From assembly GCA_000149265.1 (NCBI GenBank), contig CH002937.1, positions 189,367 to 253,366 on the forward strand: a DNA stretch of 64,000 bases, given 5' to 3'. A model generated the notes under the pieces. It did no database searches, had not been told where the DNA came from, and saw only the letters and a program-made list of their open reading frames with translations. The position numbers were made by a program, and so were the translations under genes. The DNA is from Ciona savignyi (lineage: Eukaryota > Chordata > Ascidiacea > Phlebobranchia > Cionidae). Below, one piece after another: positions 13,274 through 26,397 of this stretch (the first letter of the stretch is position 1; each line of letters begins with the position of its first letter).

Positions 13274-14726
13274 ATGTGGGTAGTTTTTTTACTTCATTCA
13301 GTGTTGTTATGGACTACAGTATACGCAGGTAAAAGCACTGGTAGATTAACATTGTATAGACTACAATAATAAATCACTCTTAATCAATAATACTTAATAA
13401 TATAAAAATAACCGTTTAACTTTTATAATAAAGTTTAATTTATTTTTACATTTTATAGCGCAGCAGCAATTTACTAAATCGACTTTCATGCATAAGAAAT
13501 AGGCAGTAAATGGTTTCTTATAAGCATTGTACTAAACAAACTCAGATACAACTGGCTGGTGATAACATCCCTAGTTATGTCCAATACAAAGGGACAAACA
13601 TAAGTATCTATATTTGATTATTTTATTTTTGGTAAAACCAGGCTAAAATAAACCAATAAATCTTAGTCTATAGTGGCTGTTATACAGTGGTGTAATTAGT
13701 AGTGTAAACATTTTGTTCATATTCCCACAGTTTCGTTCAAATCACTTGGGTGTTGGAGGGATGAGGGAAATCGAGCCATTCCAACCTTAGAAGGCACAAG
13801 CGAACTATTAGATGGCCATTATAGAGTTCGTTCAAATCCAATAGAAAAATGCAGTCAGGTAGCGTACGAAAGGGGATATGGCGTATTCGCAGTTCAGGTA
13901 AGATGGTATTTATATCTTGGTTGTTACACTGCCAACTTGGTAAATGGCAATAACAATTTATCTCCCTATCTTTAATATTAATAATAAAAACGATTTAAAC
14001 ATTATGTAAACAGCATGGTGGTTGGTGCGCTAGTTCGTTTAACGCGAGGGAAACCTACAAGAAATACGGGAAAGCAACTAATTGCGCTAGTGATGGGGAA
14101 GGGGGTGGTTGGGCAAACGATGTCTACGAGTTTGTACAAGGTAAAATATTAAAGGTGACCATAATTTTAAAATACGTGATTATTTTCATTTTAAACATCA
14201 TGTTTGCATGGTATTTTTACCGAGCCACGTTCCGTATCTATGTTGGGCTCGTCCCTAAAATCTTTTTTTTATGAGTCGGTTTATGTATTAGTTGGCTTAA
14301 CCATTTGGCCACACCATCGTACCATATGGTCAACTGTAGCTATAACATTTTCGAAGTTAAACAATATAAGGCGCTAGAAGTGCGTGGTGGGTTATATATT
14401 TTGTTTTAAACACCCGTCTTACTTTTACAGAGACAGAAGAAGTACCAGAAACGAGAGAATACATGGGAGAATATGAGAGAGGAATTTACTCGATCCAACC
14501 GAAAACAATCCTCCAAGTTGATTTCAGATTCTGTCCCCATGTGCTACCCCATCAAGCCAATATCACAATAATCACCAAAGACAACTCGCTGCCCCACATG
14601 TTTAACACCACTGTACTAGAAATCCGACCATACAACGTGCTAACTGAGGTGAAGAGAGTGGACGTGGAGACAGGTTGGAACTGGGTGGAAGTTAGAATTC
14701 TATGGCGGGTGGTCGTTTATATTTGA
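13274..14726 (+). CDS. U1: small secreted four-Cys domain protein, 4 exons
   Basis: Exons 13274-13328, 13731-13897, 14014-14140 and 14431-14726 join with phases 1, 0, 1 to give 214 residues. Exon 1 is just a signal peptide (MWVVFLLHSVLLWTTVYA). Exons 2 and 3 make a domain of about 98 residues with four Cys: GCWRDEGNRAIPTLEG, IEKCSQ, GGWCASS, TNCAS, closing GEGGGWANDVY. I have seen similar domains in extracellular proteins of cnidarians and other invertebrates but cannot name a family. Exon 4 is a tail of about 98 residues with one Cys (FRFCPHV) and sequons NIT and NTT, ending VEVRILWRVVVYI. Five Cys in all leave one free for an intermolecular bond. AATAAA at 14992 may be its poly(A) signal. 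Unit-specific: KDNSLPH and DVETGW in exon 4. Function unknown. Confidence 0.85.
14221..14324 (-). repeat. SINE-2 relic in intron 3 of U1 (and of other units)
   Basis: The minus strand reads GGTGTGGCCAAATGGTTAA, then AACCGACTCAT, a homopolymer-rich stretch, and GAGCCCAACATAGATACGG. It matches the tRNA-type heads at 12008-12105 and 25046. The same relic occupies the same intron position in the other units, for example about 17282-17390, 20617-20717, 26504-26610 and 41038-41145. Confidence 0.65.
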
Positions 14727-15363
14727 TTTCCTTGTGCAGTGTGCCCTGTGGACCCAAAGTATACTTGATTAGAATTGTATAGCGTTTGTAAGTTGGCTTG
14801 TTATGAATTACTTTCAGATTTCCGATGGGAACACATTTTGATTGTATATTCTGTTTTTTTTTCTGCGTAATGCTGGTGACATGCATGTCCGGTCTCCAGG
14901 TCATTGTTTAGAACGCGTTATCAAATTAGGTTGAAACTTTTAGAAATTCTAACTGACATGCCCATAGTTTGCCTCGAATTTTAATTTTTCAAATAAACCA
15001 AAGAACAATCTCGGGGAAAATGTAAAGAAATATAGGCCAATTTCAGAATTTTCGGAGTTATCACCATTATTTCCGGATTAGATAGAAATATTTACCTTGA
15101 ATTTCTACTGAATTTGGAGAATTACAACACGATTCGGAAAAAACATACTTTGATTTTGGGTCTCGTATTGAATATCCAATTTAACATAAACTATTGTTAT
15201 AGGATAGCATAGGATATTTATGTTTACCCACGTGAAGGAGAAAACACAAGGGGTTCCAAAACACGGGAAATCATCAGATTACCTTTGGCCCACTATCGGG
15301 TTACTGGAGCTATTGCAGTGTATTGTGTATGATTAAGACATTCCTTTAATTTAGTAGGACCTT

Positions 15364-15560
15364 TCATTCTACTGGATTCGGGCATTGTCCGTTAAGTTCT
15401 GCTTATGAAAGAAAAATGTCCCAATCGAAAAATAAACAATTTAAAGAACTTAGTATGTTTTTTTTCATTTTACTGGATTCGGGCATTGTCCGTTAAGTTC
15501 TGCTTATAAACGAATAATGTCCCAAATCGAAAAATAAACATTTTAAAGAACTTAGTATGT
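15364..15560 (+). repeat. Tandem duplication of about 105 bp in the U1-U2 spacer
   Basis: The block starting TACTGGATTCGGGCATTGTC and running to the T-rich stretch after ACTTAGTATG appears twice in a row, at about 15374 and 15472. The same doubling is in the spacers at about 27525-27720, 30555-30755 and 42115-42310. Other spacers have it once, so it marks related units. Confidence 0.75.
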
Positions 15561-16330
15561 TTTTTTGTTTTTTTGTCGTGTTTTGTTTAAATACCAACGT
15601 AAATACTCTATTCAGTAATATCAAGCTTGGAAAGGTTATTCGGAAACCCATTGGGTTTGCTTGCAGAAACAAAAGTTATACACTTTGTATAATACATACC
15701 AAGGGTGATTAGGTAACCAGATTACACGATTGTGTCTGCACGCAAGAAATATCGCATATGTATATGTCGGTGGTCAACAAGTTCTAGTTATCACATACTC
15801 TTAAACGAAACGTTATAAAATAAAACAAATCTTTAAATATAGTGTATTTTTTTAGAAATGTTTTTCCTAGAAACAAATTACGTAGAGAAAGTGACGTAAC
15901 CAGAAGCAAAAGATTAACTGAAGATGAAAGCGTAACTGAAATTAAGGTTACAAGGTTGTTTTAAAATGGAGAAAAACATTTTTTAAACAAGTTACCAGAC
16001 ACGGTTATTTATTTATAATTGGTTTCGTTTTGTTTTTTATATTAATATATTCCGTTGTTAACGTCACTGCTGGGCAGTTATAACACAAGCGGATCTGACA
16101 TCGACTGATGACGAGCAATGTTACTTACATTGTGCGAAAATTAAAAACTAATTACTCCGTGACGCATGTCGTTTGTTGTACAAGCGGGTGTTGCATGTGA
16201 TATTGGTTTAATCAAGTATGAAATTGGGATTAGGTGCCATACGCAATAGTTGCATTAACTGTTGTATTTCGATAGCAATGAACTAAACTAAGCAATTAGG
16301 TTGCCAATGCAACCATAGCTATTTTGTATA

Positions 16331-17793
16331 ATGTGGGTAGTTTTTTTACTTCATTCAGTGTTGTTATGGACTACAGTATACGCAGGTAAAAGCACTGGTA
16401 GATTAACATTGTATAGACTACAATAATAAATCACTCTTAATCAATAATACTTAATAATATAAAAATAACCGTTTAACTTTTATAATAAAGTTTAATTTAT
16501 TTTTACATTTTATAGCGCAGCAGCAATTTACTAAATCGACTTTCATGCATAAGAAATAGGCAGTAAATGGTTTCTTATAAGCATTGTACTAAATAAACTC
16601 AGATACAACTGGCTGGTGATAACATCCCTAGTTATGTCCAATACAAAGGGACAAACATAAGTATCTATATTTGATTATTTTATTTTTGGTAAAACCAGGC
16701 TAAAATAAACCAAGAAATCTTAGTCTATAGTGGCTGTTATACAGTGGTGTAATTAGTAGTGTAAACATTTTGTTCATATTCCCACAGTTTCGTTCAAATC
16801 ACTTGGGTGTTGGAGGGATGAGGGAAATCGAGCCATTCCAACCTTAGAAGGCACAAGCGAACTATTAGATGGCCATTATAGAGTTCGTTTAAATCCAATA
16901 GAAAAATGCAGTCAGGTAGCGTACGAAAGGGGATATGGCGTATTCGCAGTTCAGGTAAGATGGTATTTATATCTTGGTTGTTACACTGCCAACTTGGTAA
17001 ATGGCAATAACAATTTATCTCCCTATCTTTTCGCCGCATAATATTAATAATAAAAACGATTTAAACATTATGTAAACAGCATGGTGGTTGGTGCGCTAGT
17101 TCGTTTAACGCGAGGGAAACCTACAAGAAATACGGGAAAGCAACTAATTGCGCTAGTGATGGGGAAGGGGGTGGTTGGGCAAACGATGTCTACGAGTTTG
17201 TACAAGGTAAAATATTAAAGGTGACCATAATTTTAAAATACGTGATTATTTTCATTTTAAACAATATGTTTGCATGGTATTTTTACCGAGCCACGTTCCG
17301 TATCTATGTTGGGCTCGTCCCTAAAATCTTTTTTTTATGAGTCGGTTTATGTATCGGTTGGGTTAACCATTTGGCCACACCATCGTACCATATGGTTAAC
17401 TGCAGCTATAGCATTTTTGAAGTTAAACAATATAAGGCATCAGAAGTGCGTGGTGGGTTATATCTTTTGTTTCAAAACACCCGTCTTACTTTTACAGAGA
17501 CAGAAGAAATATCAGAAACGAGAGAATACATGGGAGAATATGAGAGATCAATTTACTCGATCCAACCAAAAACAATCCTCCAAGTTGATTTCAGGTTCTG
17601 TCCCCATGTTCTACCCCATCAAGCTAATATCACAATAATCACCAAAGACAAATCGCTGCCCCACATGTTTAACACCACTGTACTAGAAATCCGACCATAC
17701 AACGTGCTAACTGAGGTGAAGAGAGTGGACGTGGAGGCAGGTTGGAACTGGGTGGAAGTTAGAATTCTATGGCGGGTGGTCGTTTATATTTGA
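16331..17793 (+). CDS. U2: array gene, intact, 4 exons
   Basis: Exons are 16331-16385, 16788-16954, 17080-17206 and 17498-17793, with the lengths and phases of U1 (214 residues). Signal peptide, four domain Cys, tail Cys and both sequons are kept. Differences from U1 are few: RVRLNP for RVRSNP in exon 2, and EEISETRE, YERSIYS, KDKSLPH and DVEAGW in exon 4. From about 500 bases upstream of exon 1 through exon 3 it is almost identical to U1, so this pair looks like the product of a recent duplication or conversion. The tail YERSIYS is shared with U10 instead, which hints at exchange between units. Intact as read. Confidence 0.85.
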
Positions 17794-19299
17794 TTCCCTT
17801 GTGCATTGTGCCCTGTGGACCCGATGTATATTTGATTAGATTGTATAGCGTTTGTAAGTTGGCTTGTTATGGATTACTTTCAGATTTCCGATGGGAACAC
17901 ATTTTGATTGTATATTCTGTTTTTTTTTCTGCGTAATGCAGGTGACATGCATGTCCGGTCTCCAGGTCATTGGTTAGAACGCGTTATCAAATTAGGTTGA
18001 AACTTTTAGAAATTCTAACTGACATGCCCATAGTTTGCCTCGAATTTTAATTTTTCAAATAAACCAAGGAAAATTCTCGGGGAAAATGTAAAGAAATATA
18101 GGCCAATTTCAGCATTTTCGGAGTTATCACCATTATTTCCGGATTAGATAGAAATATTTACCTTGAATTTCTACTGAATTTAGAGAATTACAACACGATT
18201 CAGAAAAAAACATAACTTGATTTTGGGTCTCGTATTGAATATCCAATTTAACATAAACTATTGTCAAAGGATAGCATAGGATATTTATGTCTATCCACGT
18301 GAAGGAGAAAACACAAGGGGTGCCAAAACACGGGAAATCGTCATATTACCTTTGGCGCACTATCGGGTTACTGGAGCTATTGCAGTGTATTGTGTATGAT
18401 TAAGACATTCCTTTAATTTAGTAGGACCTTTCATTCTACTGGATTCGGGCATTGTCCGTTAAGTTCTGCTTATGAACGAAAAATGTCCCAATCGAAAAAT
18501 AAACAATTTAAAGAACTTAGTATGTTTTTTTTGTTTTTTTGTCGTATTTTTTTAAATACAAACGTGAATACTTTATTCAGTAATATCAAGCTTGGATAGG
18601 TTACTCGGAAACCCATTTGGTTTGCTTGCAGAAACAAAGGTTATACACTTTGTATAATACATACCAAGGGGGATTAGGTAGCCAGATTACACGATCGTTT
18701 CTGCACGCAAGAACAAATACCGCATTATATATATGTCGGTGGTCAACAATTTCTAGTTATCACATAATCTTAAACGAAACGTTATGAAAATAAAACAAAT
18801 CTTTAAATATAGTGTATTTTTTTAGAAATATTTTTCCTAGAAACAAATGACGCAGGAAAAGTGACGTAAGCAGAAGCAAACGATTAACTTAAGATGAAAG
18901 CGTAACTGAAATTAAGGTTACAAGGTTGTTAAAATGGAGAAAAACAGTTTTATAAAGAAGTTACCGGACACGGTTATTTATTTATAATTGGTTTCGTTTT
19001 GCTTTATGTTAATATATTCCTTTGTTAACGTCACTGATGGGCAGTTATAACACAAGCGGATCTGACATCGACTGATGACGAGAAATGTTACTTACATTGT
19101 GCGAAAATTACAAACTAATTACTCCGTGACGCATGTCGTTTATTGTTCAGGCGGGTGGTGTATGTGGTACTGGTTTAATCAAGTATGACAGTGGGATTAG
19201 GTGCCAAACGCAACAGTTGCAATAACTCGTATTGTCTTCGTATTTTGATATCTAAACTGAGCAATTAAGTTACCAATGCAACCATATATATTTTGTATA

Positions 19300-21120
19300 A
19301 TGTGGGTAGTTTTTGTACTTCATTCGGTGTTGTTATGGACTACAGTATACGCAGGTAAAAGAACTGGTAGATTAACATTGTATAGATCACAATCATATAA
19401 AGCACTCTTAATCAATAATACTTAATAATATAAAAATAACCGTTTCACTTTTCTATAAAAGTTTAATTTATTTTTACATTTCATAGCGCAGCAGCAATTT
19501 ACTAAATCGACTTGAATGCATAAGAAAGAGGTAGTAAATGGCTTCTTATAAACAATGTACTAAACAAACTGCAGATACAACTGGCTGGTGATAGGATAGG
19601 GATAGGAAATTCATCTTTATCCCCGTGAATGGGAAAACCTAGGGGGTTATCACACGGGCAATCGTCAGATCACCTCGCGCCCATCGTCGGGTTAACGGAG
19701 CTATTGCAGTGTGTTGTATATTATAGGCACGTTCCTTCAATTTGGTAGAACCCATTAATCCGCTGGGTTTAGGCAATGTCCGTAAAGTGCCTTGCCCAAG
19801 GACACAACCGTCTAGCTAGCGACCAGTTTCGCACCTGCAACCTTTCGATTGAAATACGACGCACTTAACCGCTAGACCACCGGGGCCGGACAAATAACAT
19901 TGCTGTCCAATACAAAAGAACAAACATGAGTATCTATATTTGATAGTTGTATTTTTGGGAAAAAATAGGCTAAATAGACCAAGTAATCTTAGTCTATGGT
20001 AGCTGTTATACAGTGGTGTAATATTAGCAGTGTATATACATTTTGTTCATATTCCCACAGTTTCGTTCAAATCACTTGGGTGTTGGAGGGATGAGGGAAA
20101 TCGAGCCATTCCAACCTTAGAAGGCACAAGCGAACTATTAGATGGCCATTATAAAGTTCGTTCAAATCCAATAGAAAAATGCAGTCAGGTAGCGTACGAA
20201 AGGGGATATGGCGTATTCGCAGTTCAGGTAAGATGGTATTTATATCTTGGTTGTTACACTGCCAAATTGACAAATGGCAATAACAAATTATCTCCTTATC
20301 TTTTCGCCGCATAATATTAATAATAAAAACGATTTAAACATTATGGAACAGGATGGTGGTTGGTGCGCTAGTTCGTTTAACGCGAGGGAAACCTACATGA
20401 AATACGGGAAATCGACTAATTGCGCTGGTGATGGGGAAGGGGGTGGTTTGGCAAACGATGTCTACGAGTTTGTACAAGGTAAACTGTTAAATATGACCAT
20501 AATTTTAAAATACGTGGTTATTTTCATTTTAAACAGCATGTTTGCAAAGTTGGTAAGAAATCATTTGAACCAGATCTACGCAATATTTCAAGCCATATTT
20601 GGTTAATGGTATTTTTACCGAGCCACGTTCCGTATCTATGTTGGGCTCGTCACTATGACCGTTTTAATGAGTCGGTTTATGAATCGGTTGTGTTAACCAT
20701 TCGGCCACACCATCGTACCAAATGGTTAACTGTAGCTATATAGCATTTTCGAAGTTGAACAATATAAGGCGTCAGAAGTGGTGGGTTATATCTTTTGTTT
20801 CAAACACTCTTCTTACTTTTATAGAGACAGAAGAAGTGCCAGAAACGAGAGAATACATGGGAGAATATGAGAGAGGAATTTATTCGATCCAATCAAAAAC
20901 AATCCTCCAAGTTGATTTCAGGTTCTGTCCCCATGTGCTACCCCACCAAGCCAATATCACAATAATCACCAAAGACAAATCGCTGCCCCACATGTTTAAC
21001 ACCACTGTACTAGAAATCCGACCATACAACGTGCTAACTGAGGTGAAGAGAGTGGACGTGGAGGCAGGTTGGAACTGGGTGGAAGTTAGAATTCTATGGC
21101 GGGTGGTCGTTTATATTTGA
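19300..21120 (+). CDS. U3: array gene, intact, intron 1 enlarged by a SINE
   Basis: Exons are 19300-19354, 20061-20227, 20352-20478 and 20825-21120 (214 residues). Intron 1 is about 300 bases longer than in U1 because it holds a SINE-1 copy (19592-19890). The signal peptide has VVFVLHS. Domain differences: GHYKVRS, DGGWC at the start of exon 3, TYMKYGKSTNC, AGDGEGGGLANDVY. The tail has SIQSKT. The exon 4 acceptor is TTTATAG where U1 has TTTACAG, a form also used by U8 and U12. The CATAG found just before exon 1 in most units reads CATATA here. Closest relative in spacer and tail is U12. Confidence 0.84.
19592..19890 (-). mobile_element. SINE-1 copy in U3 intron 1
   Basis: Absent from intron 1 of all other units, so it inserted after U3 arose. 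On the minus strand it starts CCGGCCCCGGTGGTCTAGCG with an A-box-like TGGTCTAGCGG and a B-box-like GTGCGAAACTGG. It ends in a CCTATCCCTATCCTAT tail. Flanking bases suggest a very short target duplication (ATA). It is the best-kept of the family here, about 295 bp. Confidence 0.75.
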
Positions 21121-22636
21121 TTTCGATGTGCAATGTGCCTCTGTGGACCCGACGTATATTTGATTGGATTGTATAGCGTTTGTAAGTTGGCTTGTTATGG
21201 ATTACTTTCAGATTTCCGATGGGAACACATTTTGATTTTATATTCTGTTTTTTTTTTTCTGCGTAATGCTGGTGACATGCATGTCCGGTCGCCAGGTCAT
21301 TGGTTAGAACGCGTTATCAAATTAGGTTGAAACTTTTAGAAATTCTAACTGGCATGCCCATAGTTTGCCTCGAATTTTAATTTTTCAAATAAACCAAGGA
21401 AAATTCTCGGGGAAAATGTAAAGAAATATAGGCCAATTTCAGCATTTTCGGAGTTATCACCATTATTTCCGGATTAGATTGAATTTATACTGAATTTAAA
21501 GAATTACAACACGAATTAGAAAAACATAGCTTGATTTTGGGTCTCGTATCAAATATCCAATTTAACATAAACTAGTGCCATAGGATAGCACAGGATAATT
21601 ATATTTATTCACGTGAATGAGAAAACGCAAGAGGTGCCAACACACTGGCAATCGTCAGATTACCTTGCGCCCACTATCGGGGTACTGAAGCTATTGTTTT
21701 ATATTGTGTATGATTGAGACATTATTTTAATGTAGTAGAACCTATAATTCCACTGGATTTGGGCATTGTCCATTAAGTTCTGCTTATAAACGAAAAAATG
21801 TCCCAATCGAGTTAAACATTTTAAAGAACTTAGTATGTTTTTTTGTTTTTTTTGTCGTATTTTTTTAAATACAAACGTGAATACTTTATTCAGTAATATT
21901 AAGCTTGGATAGGTTATTCGGAAACCCATTAGGTTTGCTTGCAGAAACAAAAATTATACACTTTGTATAAAACATACCAAGGGTGATTAGGTAACCAGAT
22001 TACACGATCGTGTATACAGGCAAGAACAAATATAGAATATATATATATATGTTGGTGGTCATCAATTTCTAGTTATCACATATTCCAGTTAACACATAAT
22101 ACACTTAAACGAAACGTCATGAATTTAAAACAAATCTTTAAACAAATAGTGTCCTTTTTAAAAATGTTTTTCCTAGAAACTAATGACGTAGAGAAAGTGA
22201 CGTAACCAGAAGCAAACGATTAACTGAAGTTGATAGCGTAACTGAAATTAAGGTTACAAGGTTGTTTTAAAATGGAGAAAAAACATCTTTTTAAACAAGT
22301 TACCGGACACGGTTATTTATTTATAATTGGTTTCGTTTTGTTTTAATATTAATATATTTATTTATTAACGTCACTGCTGGGCAGTTATAACACAAGCGGA
22401 TCTGACATCGACTGATGACGAGAAATGTTACTTACATTGTGCGAAAATTACAACTAATTACTCCGTGACGCATGTCTTTTGTTGTACAAGCGGGTGTTGC
22501 ATGTGATATTGGTTTAATCAAGTATGAAATTGGGATTAGGTGCCATACGCAATAGTTGCATTAACTGTTGTATTTCAATAGAAATGAACTAAACTAAGCA
22601 ATTAGGTTGCCAATGCAACCATAGATATTTTGTATA

Positions 22637-24097
22637 ATGTGGGTAGTTTTTTTACTTCATTCAGTGTTGTTATGGACTACAGTATACGCAGGTAAAAGAA
22701 CGGAATATTAACATTGTATAGACTACATTAATATAAATCCCTCTTAATCAATAATACTTAATAATATAAAAAATAACCGTTTAAGTTTTATATCAAAGTT
22801 TAATTTATTTTTACATTTTAAGCGCAGCAACAATTTACTAAATCGACTTTCATGCATAAAAAAGAGGTAGTAAATGGTTCCTTATAAGCATTGTACTAAA
22901 CGAACTCAAATACAACTGACTAGTGATAACATCCCAGTGCTGTCCAATACAAAAGGACAAACATGAGTATCTATATTTGATAATTGTATTTTTGGGAAAA
23001 AATAGGCTAACTAGACCAAGTAATCTTAGTCTATGGTAGCTGTTATACAGTGGTGTAATATTAGCAATGTATATACATTTTGTTCGTATTCCCACAGTTT
23101 CGTTGAAATCACTTGGGTGTTGGAGGGATAAGCCAAATCGAGCCATTCCAACTTTAGAAGGTACAAGCGAACTATTAGATGGCTATTATAAAGTTCGTTC
23201 AAATCCAATAGAAAAATGCAGTCAGGTAGCGTACGAAAGGGGATATGACGTATTCGCAGTTCAGGTAAGATGGTATTTATATCTTGGTTGTTACACTGCC
23301 AACTTGGTAAATGTCAATAACAATTTATCTCCCTATCTTTTCGCCGCATAATATTAATAATAAAAACGATTTAAACATTGTGGAACAGGATGGTGGTTGG
23401 TGCGCTAGTTCGTTTAACGCGAGGGAAACCTACAAGAAATACGGGAAATCGACTAATTGCGCTGATGATGGGGAAGGGGGTGGTTTGGCAAACGATGTCT
23501 ACGAGTTTGTACAAGGTAAACTGTTATAGGTGACCATAATTTTAAAATACGTGATTATTTTTATTTTAAACATCATGTTTGCATGGTATGTTTACCGAGC
23601 CACGCTTCGTATCTATTATAGCCTCGTCCCTAAAATCTTTTTTTATGAGTCGGTTTATGTATCGGTTGGGTTAACGGATTTGGCCACACCATCCTACCAT
23701 ATGGTTAACTGTAGCTATAGCATTTTTGAAGTTAATATAAGGCGGTAGAATTGCGTGGTGGGTTATATCTTTTGTTTTAAACACTCGTCTTACTTTAACA
23801 GAGACAGAAGAAGTACCAGAAACGAGAGAATACATGGGAGAATATGAGAGAGGAATTTATTCGATCCAACCGAAAACAATCCTCCAAGTTGATTTCAGGT
23901 TCTGTCCCCATGTGCTACCCCACCAAGCCAATATCACAATAATCACCAAAGACAAATCGCTGCCCCACATGTTTAACACCACTGTACTAGAAATCCGACC
24001 ATACAACGTGCTAACTGAGGTGAAGATATTGGACGTGGAGGCAGGTTGGAACTGGGTGGAAGTTAGAATTCTATGGCGGGTGGTCGTTTATATTTGA
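22637..24097 (+). CDS. U4: array gene, intact, 4 exons
   Basis: Exons are 22637-22691, 23098-23264, 23389-23515 and 23802-24097 (214 residues). The signal peptide equals that of U1. Domain markers: VSLKSLGCWRDKPN, GYYKVRS, GYDVFAVQ, DGGWC, STNCADDGEGGGLANDVY. In the tail EVKILDVEAGW replaces the common EVKRVDVEAGW; this ILD form is shared only with U5. The base before the exon 3 acceptor context is ATTGTGGAACAG, where other units have ATTATGGAACAG; this odd G is shared only with U11, 20 kb away, and the two are nearly identical from intron 1 through exon 3. U11 is broken, so U4 may be the working member of that pair. Confidence 0.85.
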
Positions 24098-24904
24098 TTC
24101 CCTTGTGCAATGTGCCTCTGTGGACCTGACGTATATTTGATTAGATTGTATAGCGTTTGTAAGTTGGCTTGTTATGGATTACCATCAGATTTTCGATTGT
24201 AACACATTCGCCAGGTCATTGGTTAGAACGCGTTATAAAATCAGATTGAAACTTTTAGAAATTCTAACTGGCATGCCCATAGTTTGCCTTGAATTTTAAT
24301 TTTTCAAAAATCCCAAGGAGAATTCTCGCTATCGGGGAAAATGTAAAGATATAGGCCAATTTTCGCCATTTTCGGCGTTATCAAAATTATTTTCGCATTA
24401 GATAGAAATATTTACCTTGGATTTCTACTGAACTTAGAGCATTACAACACGAATCAGAAAAACATAACTAAAATTCAGATTACATAGGGTACCCCAGAAA
24501 AACCCACAAAATAAAATAGGCCTAACCAATAATAAAAACCATCGTATAAATGAGGTAAAAACATAAAACTAAGATAAATAGATATAGAATTTAATAATGA
24601 ACAAAAAAGATGCGTGTGACACAAACTTATCTTAAATCCTTTTTCGAAATATCCCCATTAATTCCATTGAAACTAGTGATCAGTCACATTTACGCTTTAT
24701 ATAATTGGCAGAATATGGTCGATCTAGTTTAATCTTCTGGGGTTGTTAGCTAATATGGGTTGGATTTACAATGGCAAATTCTCGGTATATTGCGTCAGGG
24801 AAAATTTCCTAGAGAGCCATAAATGTAAGCAAGACTGCCTTTTGGATTTGGGAACCCATTAGTTTCTGCTTGCAGTAACAAACGTCGTACCCTATGTAAC
24901 GGTG

Positions 24905-25341
24905 AGAAACGAAATTTTTCCAAAGCGAAATGGCAGAAACGAAAGTTTTGTTTCTGAAAAAAATGTATTAGATAATTTTTTTAGCAGTTAGGTGGCACTA
25001 GAGGTCAAACAGTAAAATAACCATATAACTTCTTTTAATTCAATAACGGTGTCTGGCCGAATGGTTAGCGCGACTGATTCGTAGTTATGGACCAGCCCAT
25101 GTTGGGATCGAAAGCGGTTACTTAATTTGTCCTCAAAGTTTTGAAGAACAAATTGTACTTGCCCATGTTTTGACCGATTCACCTCTTACAAAGATTTAAA
25201 ACTCTTTAAATACGAAGCATGCGATATCACATTTTACTGTAATAAAACTAACATAACAACTTTTCGTTATCGTTTCTGGAAACAAAATTTTCGTTTCTCG
25301 GGTAAAATTTTCGTTCTTAGAAACGAAAATTGTGTTTCTTA
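24905..25341. repeat. Inverted repeat of GAAACGAAA-rich arms
   Basis: The left arm (24905-24960) reads GAGAAACGAAATTTTTCC then GAAACGAAAGTTTTGTTTC. The right arm (25269-25341) contains GAAACAAAATTTTCGTTTC and ends AGAAACGAAAATTGTG. The arms are reverse complements in outline, and each holds near-palindromes of its own. A SINE-2 sits between them, so this could be a MITE with a SINE inserted. Confidence 0.55.
25046..25140 (+). repeat. SINE-2 head, plus orientation
   Basis: GTGTCTGGCCGAATGGTTAG (A-box-like) is followed 50 bases later by GTTGGGATCGAAAGC, a B-box-like site. It has the tRNA-like outline but no proper acceptor stem, so it is taken as a SINE and not a tRNA gene. Confidence 0.6.
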
Positions 25342-26130
25342 AATGAGTTTAGGATTATTATTTCCCAAGTTCTATGATTACATAATTCGTTAAGCTGACA
25401 CAATATCAACATTTCGAGTGAAAATGATTGCATGTGCAGTTTTTTACGGGCGGCAAATAGAAACTTTTTACGGGCGGTAATAGCAACAAACGGGGTTAAA
25501 AGAGTGATTTAAGTTCGTGTAACCGACATTAAAAAAACTCGTCATAAATAATGATTTTAATTTAGAATAACATTAGAGAGATTTTCCGGTAGATATACAT
25601 GGACAAACTGTCGTAAAAATAACAAAAAAGTTATGCAATACATAGTTAAACTAAGTGGCAAGATCATCAACTTCACTCAATGATGGTTAATTCAGAACGG
25701 AAAATGAGAACTTGGTTCGCAATAAAGAAGATATTTAATAATATTATAAAAAAATGATGTGTGTTAATTGCAGCATCACACCTAAGTTCATTAATATACT
25801 GCGAAAATTTGACGACATTTATATATGAAAGCGGGCTGATATCACGTCAATGACGTATATAAGAAAATGACTTAAGGTGTTTCCGTAATATGTTTGAAAA
25901 TTGTCCTTTAAAAACGATATTTTTCTTTCTTATAAACGATAATCATATTTTCTAACATATTATATTAAATCTAACAGGTCCACTTTTTAATGATTGTGAT
26001 TGAATGACAGTTGAACCAATGTCCTAAAATAGTTAATATACATGTCTGTATTGAGAATTGCATGTTAATCTGAACAAGGGATTAATGTTTTCATATATTG
26101 TAGTATTATGGAATTAAATAGGATCGATAT

Positions 26131-26397
26131 AGCGAACATTTTGATAATTTGACGTTGTGTGGGTGCGTTTGTGGCGCGCGTTTGAAAACCAAACAAGATA
26201 TAAGGTTTTTTGGGGGAAACAAATTTAAAGGTATGTTATCTACCCATCTACCAATTTTCATGTACTTACCACAACAAATCGTCGATTTAGGAATATCAAG
26301 GCTGTTTCATTTCAACCCAAAGCGAACATATCGATCATTTGACGTAGTGTGGGTGCGTTTGTGGCGCGCGTTTAAAAAACCAAACGAGATATAAGGT
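26131..26397. repeat. Direct repeats of about 76 bp
   Basis: The stretches 26131-26206 and 26322-26397 share GCGAACAT, TTTGACGT, GTGTGGGTGCGTTTGTGGCG and AGATATAAGGT in order, with few differences, 191 bases apart. Family unknown; the arrangement resembles two terminal repeats of a short element or a two-copy tandem. Confidence 0.7.

Noticed and set aside
16794-17039. Minus-strand frames antisense to exon 2 of several units
   Set aside because: They recur because the units are copies; exons 2 on the plus strand have matching splice phases and a clear domain.
20030-20314. Frame starting MYIHFVH and running into exon 2
   Set aside because: Its start is the intron 1 acceptor region; exon 1 with a signal peptide joins in phase at the CCCACAG acceptor.
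25046-25140. tRNA gene
   Set aside because: A-box and B-box-like sites exist, but no proper acceptor stem; the same head is repeated elsewhere as a SINE.
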